From the NCBI GenBank assembly GCA_038531315.1, contig JBCBBT010000001.1:75203-139202 (forward strand): 64,000 bases of DNA, in the 5' to 3' direction. The DNA is from JAJFFW01 sp038531315 (GTDB lineage: Bacteria > Pseudomonadota > Alphaproteobacteria > Caulobacterales > Parvularculaceae). A model generated the notes under the pieces. That model saw nothing but the letters and a program-made list of their open reading frames with translations. It did not search any database and was not told the origin of the DNA. Positions 58,945 through 64,000 of the stretch are shown in pieces; the first letter of the stretch is position 1; the number at the start of each line of letters is the position of its first letter. The translations under genes were made by a program, and so were the position numbers.

Positions 58945-60393
58945 ATGCCGACGCCTGCGCTCATCGGGGGGTTGCGAGATCGTTGGCAGCGGTCGATCTC
59001 AACAAAGCTCTTTGTCCTGACGGTCGTTTTCATCCTGCTCGTCGAGGCGGTGATCCTTGTCCCCTCAATCGCCAAGGCCCGCAGCGACTGGCTCACCGCG
59101 CGCGTTGACGCGGCCTATCTCGTCACGGTCGCGCTCGAAGCGCCGGACGAGCGGATGATCAAGAAAGAAACCGCCGAACAGCTCTTTGCGACAGCCGGCA
59201 TCATCGGCGTTTACGTAACCCGCAACAATTCAAGCATGCCGGTCTATGCGCCAAGTATTCCTGAGGCGGCGCAAACGCCGGTCGCGTTTATCAACATCAA
59301 TCGCGATAGCTGGTCAAATATGATTTTCGCCGGCATTGGCAGTCTTTTTTCGCAGGGCAATAACACATTGAGCGTGCGCGGCTCGCCGGCGACGGCGCCC
59401 GACGAGACGATTTCCATTCTTGTCTCGCAGGCCGCGCTGCGGATGACGCTGCAGGAATATGCGCTGAACGTCCTGATCCTTTCCCTGATTATCTCAACGG
59501 GCACCGCGGCGCTGATCTATCTCGCCTTCAACTCGATTATCGTCCGTCCCGTGAAAACGCTGACCCGTCAGATGCGGGCTTTTGAGCTGAACCCCGAAGC
59601 ATCGAAGCCGCGCGCCCGCCTCAGCAATCGGCGCGATGAAATCGGCGCGGCGGAGCAAGGGCTGATCAAGCTAGAAACCAGCATTCAGTCTTTGTTGCTT
59701 GAGCGCAAACGTCTCGCCGGGCTCGGGGCCGGCGTCTCGAAGATCAGTCATGATCTGCGCAATATTCTGGCGTCCGCCCAATTGATGTCGGACCGGCTTG
59801 CGAAAAGCGACGATCCGCGTGTGCGCAAGCTCAGCCCCCGGCTGATCTCATCGCTCGACCGCGCCATTGCGCTCAGCAACGAAACCGTGACCTACGCCAA
59901 AATGGGACCGGACGCCCTGAAACCGGAACGGCTGGACCTGCACAACCTTGTCGCGGAAGTGATGGATGACACGGCGAGCCGCCACATCGCGGCGACCAAC
60001 GCGGTCGCCGAGAATTTTTCCGTCATCGGCGATCGCACCCACCTTTATCGCGCGATCTTCAACATCGTCAAAAACGCATCCGATGCGCTGGCCCCGCCCG
60101 ACGCCGATCAGGCCGAAGACGGCGCCGCATCCCGCTCGATCACCGTGACGGCGACCGCGGTGAACCGTTTCGTCAATATCGACATCATCGACAACGGCCC
60201 GGGCCTGCCGGAAGCGGCGCGCAACCATTTGCTCGATCCGTTCAAAGGCTCCAGCCGGCCCGGCGGCTCCGGCCTCGGCATCGCCATCGCACACGAGATC
60301 ATGCGCGCCCATGGCGGCGGCTTGCGTCTTGTCAAAAGCGACGAAAGCGGCAGCGTTTTCCGGCTCGTCTTACCGGGCGACAGCGATCAGTAG
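58945..60393 (+). CDS. Sensor histidine kinase with HAMP domain
   Basis: 482 residues starting three bases after the flavoprotein stop. Membrane helices at about 22-42 and 173-195 flank a periplasmic domain of about 130 residues. A HAMP domain (IIVRPVKTLTRQMRAFEL) is followed by KISHDLRNILASAQLMSDRL, the phospho-acceptor helix, and an ATPase domain with NIVKNASDAL, DNGPGLP and GGSGLGIAIA. No response regulator is adjacent, so it is an orphan kinase in a three-gene operon. It ends seven bases inside the convergent gamma-glutamyltransferase gene. Confidence 0.9.
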   Translation: MPTPALIGGLRDRWQRSISTKLFVLTVVFILLVEAVILVPSIAKARSDWLTARVDAAYLVTVALEAPDERMIKKETAEQLFATAGIIGVYVTRNNSSMPVYAPSIPEAAQTPVAFININRDSWSNMIFAGIGSLFSQGNNTLSVRGSPATAPDETISILVSQAALRMTLQEYALNVLILSLIISTGTAALIYLAFNSIIVRPVKTLTRQMRAFELNPEASKPRARLSNRRDEIGAAEQGLIKLETSIQSLLLERKRLAGLGAGVSKISHDLRNILASAQLMSDRLAKSDDPRVRKLSPRLISSLDRAIALSNETVTYAKMGPDALKPERLDLHNLVAEVMDDTASRHIAATNAVAENFSVIGDRTHLYRAIFNIVKNASDALAPPDADQAEDGAASRSITVTATAVNRFVNIDIIDNGPGLPEAARNHLLDPFKGSSRPGGSGLGIAIAHEIMRAHGGGLRLVKSDESGSVFRLVLPGDSDQ

Positions 60394-62252
60394 GCGGCGA
60401 CGCCCGACTTCGGCCCGCGTGGGTCAGCCGCGCCATACAAAACGCCATTGTCCAGAACGATCGTATTGGCGCGACCCATGATCCGCCGACGGATTTCTCC
60501 GTCGTCATTGCGGGAAAATTTAAAGCCGCGCCCTTCCAGAATGCGCAACGTATCAATTGAAACCCCTGGCTCGGCGATCACGACGTCCGGCCGCCATTGA
60601 TGGTGAATGCGCGGCGCCAACGTCGCCTGCATCGGGTTCATCTCAAATTCGATGATGTTCAAGATCACCTGCAACACCACGGTTATAATCGTGCTGCCGC
60701 CGGGGCTGCCCGTCACGATGAGCGGCTTGCCATCTTTCAGGACGATGGTCGGCGTCATCGACGACAGAGGCCGCTTGCCCGGCTCAATCTGATTGGCGCG
60801 CCCGCCCAGCAATCCGAATGCGTTCTGCACGCCTTCCTTTGCGGAAAAGTCGTCCATCTCGTTGTTCAAAAAGAAACCGGCGCCATCGACCGTATAGCCG
60901 CCGCCATAGGAAAAATTCAGCGTCGTCGTCACCGCGACAGCGTTCCCCGCGCTGTCGACAACAGAATAATGCGTCGTCTCCGGGCTTTCCGCAATCGGCC
61001 CGAGTCCCGGCTTCACATCGTCAGAAGACGTTGCTTTTTCCAGATCAATTTGCGCCCTCAAGGTCGCGGCGTAATCGCGGTCTGTCAGCGCCTCTATCGG
61101 CACATCGAAAAAGTCCGGATCGCCAAGATATTCTGACCGGTCCGCATAAGCGCGGCGCATTGCTTCGACCAGCCGGTGAATGTAATCGGCGCCGTTGTGG
61201 CCGAGCGGTTTCAGCTCATAGCCTTCCAGAATATTCAGCATCTGGATCACATGAACCCCGCCCGACGATGGCGGCGGCATCGAAATGATCTCGTGGCCGC
61301 GATAAGCCCCGCGCACCGCCGCGCGCTTGACGGCGCGGTAGTTTTTCAAATCCTCATGCGTGATCAAGCCGCCATTTTCAGACATCTCCGCAACGATCAA
61401 ATCGGCGACAGGCCCTTCGTAAAACCCCGCAGCGCCGTTTTCCGCAATCGCGCGCAAGGTGGTCGCCAGATCCCCTTGGAAAAACATGTCGCCAACGTCC
61501 GGGGCGACGCCCGGGCTTTTCAGAAAATACTCAACCGTAGACGGATCGTTTTCAAAGCGCTCGGCGGCGCGGGTCAGCGAATGGTTGAGGCCGTAGCTGA
61601 CCGGAAAGCCTTTCTCCGCAAGCGCGATCGCCGGCGCGAGGATTTTTTCAAGCGGCATGCTGCCATAGTCCTCAAGCGCGGTTGTCAGTCCCATCACCGC
61701 ACCGGGCACGCCGGCCGACAGGCGGCTGAAACGGGCGCGGCGCTTGTCGACCTCGCCGTCCGGTCCAAGGAACATGTCGCGCGTTGCGCCAGCCGGGGCC
61801 ATTTCGCGGTAATCGATGGCGATGGGCTCTTCCGCGCCGGCGAGAGCGATCAGCATGAAGCCGCCGCCGCCGAGATTGCCGGCTTGCGGATGGGTGACCG
61901 CAAGCGCAAAACCGGTCGCGACCGCGGCGTCGACCGCGTTGCCGCCCTGGGCGAGGATATCGCGCCCAACCTCAGCGGCGATCATATCCTGGGCCGAGAC
62001 CATGCCGTTTCGTCCGATGACGGAGTGAACGCGGGCGTCAAACGACAACAGCGCTTCGGCGCCGCTCGCGGCGTCCGCAGCGCGCTGCGCCGATGAGGCG
62101 CCGGCGCGCGCCGGCGTCGCCGGTTGCTGCTCGACGCTTGCGCTTGAGGCCCCCCGCGCGGCCGCGTCCGCCTCTTGCGCATCGCCCGCGCCGTCACACG
62201 CCGAAAGCGCCGCAAGGCCGGCGGCGATGGTCAAAATTCTTCTGCGCGTCAT
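60387..62252 (-). CDS. ggt: Gamma-glutamyltransferase, probable lipoprotein
   Basis: 621 residues from the ATG at 62252. The N-terminus MTRRRILTIAAGLAALSACDG is a lipoprotein signal with a lipobox ending at Cys19, which is unusual as most Ggt are soluble. A low-complexity linker to about residue 65 precedes the enzyme. TTHYSVVDSAGNAV contains the autocleavage site and N-terminal nucleophile Thr of the small subunit, and PGKRPLSSMTPTIV and GSPGGSTI bind substrate. The enzyme splits glutathione and gamma-glutamyl peptides in the periplasm. It is divergent from the P1 peptidase. Confidence 0.92.
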   Translation of the reverse strand: MTRRRILTIAAGLAALSACDGAGDAQEADAAARGASSASVEQQPATPARAGASSAQRAADAASGAEALLSFDARVHSVIGRNGMVSAQDMIAAEVGRDILAQGGNAVDAAVATGFALAVTHPQAGNLGGGGFMLIALAGAEEPIAIDYREMAPAGATRDMFLGPDGEVDKRRARFSRLSAGVPGAVMGLTTALEDYGSMPLEKILAPAIALAEKGFPVSYGLNHSLTRAAERFENDPSTVEYFLKSPGVAPDVGDMFFQGDLATTLRAIAENGAAGFYEGPVADLIVAEMSENGGLITHEDLKNYRAVKRAAVRGAYRGHEIISMPPPSSGGVHVIQMLNILEGYELKPLGHNGADYIHRLVEAMRRAYADRSEYLGDPDFFDVPIEALTDRDYAATLRAQIDLEKATSSDDVKPGLGPIAESPETTHYSVVDSAGNAVAVTTTLNFSYGGGYTVDGAGFFLNNEMDDFSAKEGVQNAFGLLGGRANQIEPGKRPLSSMTPTIVLKDGKPLIVTGSPGGSTIITVVLQVILNIIEFEMNPMQATLAPRIHHQWRPDVVIAEPGVSIDTLRILEGRGFKFSRNDDGEIRRRIMGRANTIVLDNGVLYGAADPRGPKSGVAAY

Positions 62253-62596
62253 TCGTTGATCCTTTTCTGTCGCCATCCCGGCGTGTCGTCCGGTTGTGCG
62301 GGTCTACCCGGTTAGCCGCGCCCTTGCGACTTGACGGCTTGTTCTGGTGTGATTTGTGCGTTGCGTGTACATCAAGCCTAGCGCGCCGCGGCGCTTTGCG
62401 TAAGGCGTCGGGGCGCAAGGCCGCCACGGCCTTTAGCCGGCCGAAAGGGACCCGACGCAGACCGGCGCCCGAAAACAGACCGAAGCCAACCGGCTTTGGA
62501 AACCAGAATCGAGAGATCTGAATTGATTGCGCGTGTGAAAATAAGAAGGCCTCTTGTGAACAAAACGCGCCGCGCGCCGGCGGCGCGAGCGTCATC
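62253..62596. other. 344-base non-coding region between divergent genes
   Basis: It separates ggt from the P1-family peptidase and should hold both promoters. Frames here are low-complexity Arg/Ala shadows. No clear hairpin, repeat or RNA gene was found. Confidence 0.5.
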
Positions 62597-63670
62597 ATGA
62601 GCGCGGCGAACCCCGCTTCGCCGGTGCGTCCCGGCCCGCGCAACGATCTGACCGATGTGCCCGGCGTCGCCGTCGGTCAGGCCCATGACGACGCCGTCGC
62701 CACCGGCGTGACGGTCATTATGCCGACGGCGCCGGCCGTTTGCGGCGTTGACGTCCGCGGCGGCGGGCCCGGCGCGCGCGAAACCGACCTTCTCGACCCC
62801 TCGACCCTCGTTGAACGGATTGATGCGCTGGTCCTGAGCGGCGGGTCGAGCTACGGGCTCGCCGCCGCGGACGGCGCCGCCGCGTGGCTCGGCGCAAGGG
62901 GCCGCGGTTTTTCGCTTCTTCCGGGGTCCGCTGCGCCGCCCTCGCCGATTGTGCCGGGCGCGATTTTGTACGACCTCGCCAATGGCGGCGACAAAACATG
63001 GGGCGAGACGCCGCCCTATCGCGCCCTCGCCTTGGCCGCATGCGAAGCCTGCGCGGAGGCGGCGCCCGTCAAACAGGGACGCGCCGGGGCCGGCTTCGGC
63101 GCGCAGGCCGGCGGCGCGCGCGGCGGTCTCGGCTCTGCGTCATGCCGCACAGCGTCGGGCGTCACAGTGGCGGCGCTCGTCGCCGTCAACAGTTTCGGGT
63201 CGGTCCGCATGGCCGGGTGCGACGCGTTCTGGGCCTGGCCTTTCGAAATCGATGGGGAATTCGGCGGCGCCCGCCCGCCCGCGTCGTGGCGCGCCGGCGA
63301 TCATCTGCTGGACAGCGGTTTGCCCAGCGACACCAAACTGAGCGCGCCGCCGCGCCGCGCCGGCCCGGGCGCCAACACGACCATCGGCGTGGTCGCAACT
63401 TCCGCCCCCCTGACGCAGGCCGATGCGCGCCGGCTTGCAATCATGGCGCAGGACGGCGTCGCCCGCGCGATCAGGCCGGTCCACGGGCCGACGGACGGCG
63501 ACATCGTTTTCGCCTTGTCGGCGCCGCGCGAGGACAATGGAAGCCCAAAGAGCCGTGTGAGCCGGGAGAGCCGTCTATCGCCAATCGACCTCTCCGCGCT
63601 CGGATCCCTCGCCGCCGATTGCATGGCGCGCGCCATCGCCCGCGCAGTCCACGAAGCCGACAAAAGCTGA
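62597..63670 (+). CDS. P1-family (DmpA-like) peptidase
   Basis: 357 residues. RNDLTDVPGVAVGQAHD at the start, GGGPGARETDLLDPSTLVERIDALVLSGGSSYGL, and GGLGSAS and TVAALVAVNSFGSV match the P1/S58 family of N-terminal nucleophile aminopeptidases. These enzymes cut themselves before a Ser or Thr and release N-terminal amino acids, often D-residues or beta-alanyl groups. The nucleophile could not be placed with certainty. It is divergent from ggt, another self-cleaving Ntn enzyme. Confidence 0.85.
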   Translation: MSAANPASPVRPGPRNDLTDVPGVAVGQAHDDAVATGVTVIMPTAPAVCGVDVRGGGPGARETDLLDPSTLVERIDALVLSGGSSYGLAAADGAAAWLGARGRGFSLLPGSAAPPSPIVPGAILYDLANGGDKTWGETPPYRALALAACEACAEAAPVKQGRAGAGFGAQAGGARGGLGSASCRTASGVTVAALVAVNSFGSVRMAGCDAFWAWPFEIDGEFGGARPPASWRAGDHLLDSGLPSDTKLSAPPRRAGPGANTTIGVVATSAPLTQADARRLAIMAQDGVARAIRPVHGPTDGDIVFALSAPREDNGSPKSRVSRESRLSPIDLSALGSLAADCMARAIARAVHEADKS

Positions 63671-63705
63671 CGCGCGCGCCGCCCCCCACAGACGCCGCAA
63701 CCATC

Positions 63706-63764
63706 GCAAACCCCATGCAATCCCCAGCGCAATCCCTAGTGCAAACCCCAGCGCAAACCGATGA
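63706..63764. repeat. 12-bp tandem repeat after the P1 peptidase
   Basis: Units GCAAACCCCAT, GCAATCCCCAGC, GCAATCCCTAGT and GCAAACCCCAGC, then a degenerate GCAAACCGATGA, run head to tail. The array begins 35 bases after the peptidase stop and ends 70 bases before the tRNA. No coding role is evident. Confidence 0.65.
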
Positions 63765-63834
63765 CGCTTGCAATCGGTAAAAGATTACGCTTAAACGCGT
63801 GGCTCGCCCCGGCGCATCACCGCCGAGGCCCAAC

Positions 63835-63908
<74 letters not shown>

Positions 63909-63940
63909 AAAGAGAAATCAACAATGGTCTCTCTTTTTTG
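63909..63940 (+). terminator. Intrinsic terminator after the tRNA-Arg
   Basis: AAAGAGA (63909-63915) pairs with TCTCTTT (63930-63936) around a 14-base loop, followed by further T. Beyond it the window ends in about 60 bases of AT-rich sequence with no gene seen. Confidence 0.7.
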
Positions 63941-64000
63941 TTTTAATTCAAAAATGTTTTCAATATTTTTACAAAATGAAAAATTTGGTAATTATTGGCA

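Overview
The window is GC-rich chromosomal DNA of an alphaproteobacterium. The gene orders rpmH-rnpA-yidC-engB, the PleC-like PAS kinase, tandem PilZ domains, and an arginine block combining a fused acetylglutamate kinase/synthase with an N-acetylornithine-type carbamoyltransferase suggest the Parvularculales/Maricaulales/Caulobacterales neighbourhood. That placement is inferred from gene content only.

Layout. 1-4.8 kb: the end-truncated polysaccharide polymerase/ligase gene, a double-PilZ protein, and a four-gene nucleoside salvage operon (small membrane protein, purine nucleoside phosphorylase, nucleoside hydrolase, ribokinase) whose genes overlap by 4 nt and which has a LacI-type palindrome upstream. 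5.3-22 kb is accessory: a TonB-dependent receptor preceded by four 14-bp repeats; a class II lanthipeptide cluster (precursor lanA, synthetase lanM, HlyD adaptor, C39-peptidase ABC exporter) next to a divergent GMC oxidoreductase/O-methyltransferase pair; a shuffled, degraded Rhs locus with a toxin tip and a candidate immunity gene, cut by small paired hairpins; an IS3-type transposase remnant; and a tRNA-Ser whose 3' end faces the island.

22-32 kb: a KefB/C-type antiporter, argC, fused argB/argA, a parDE toxin-antitoxin pair lying inside the arg run, argF' and aminopeptidase N. 32-44 kb: a PAS histidine kinase, an ECF sigma/anti-sigma/periplasmic sensor group with an EF-hand protein, a GcvT-like protein with two FAD oxidoreductases, glnE and an HU gene. 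44-56 kb: a two-component system beside a DegQ-type protease, a hydrolase-OsmC fusion, a DnaJ-like chaperone, and the engB-yidC-rnpA-rpmH block. 56-64 kb: a TVP38/flavoprotein/kinase operon, gamma-glutamyltransferase, a P1-family peptidase, and finally a tRNA-Arg whose acceptor stem does not pair, followed by AT-rich DNA.

The most promising novel system is the lanthipeptide locus at 7,951-18,007. It has a mersacidin-like leader ending in Gly-Gly, a Pro-rich 17-residue core with three Cys and three Ser, Gram-negative export machinery and possible oxidative and methylating partners. No LanFEG or LanI immunity gene and no dedicated regulator were recognised.
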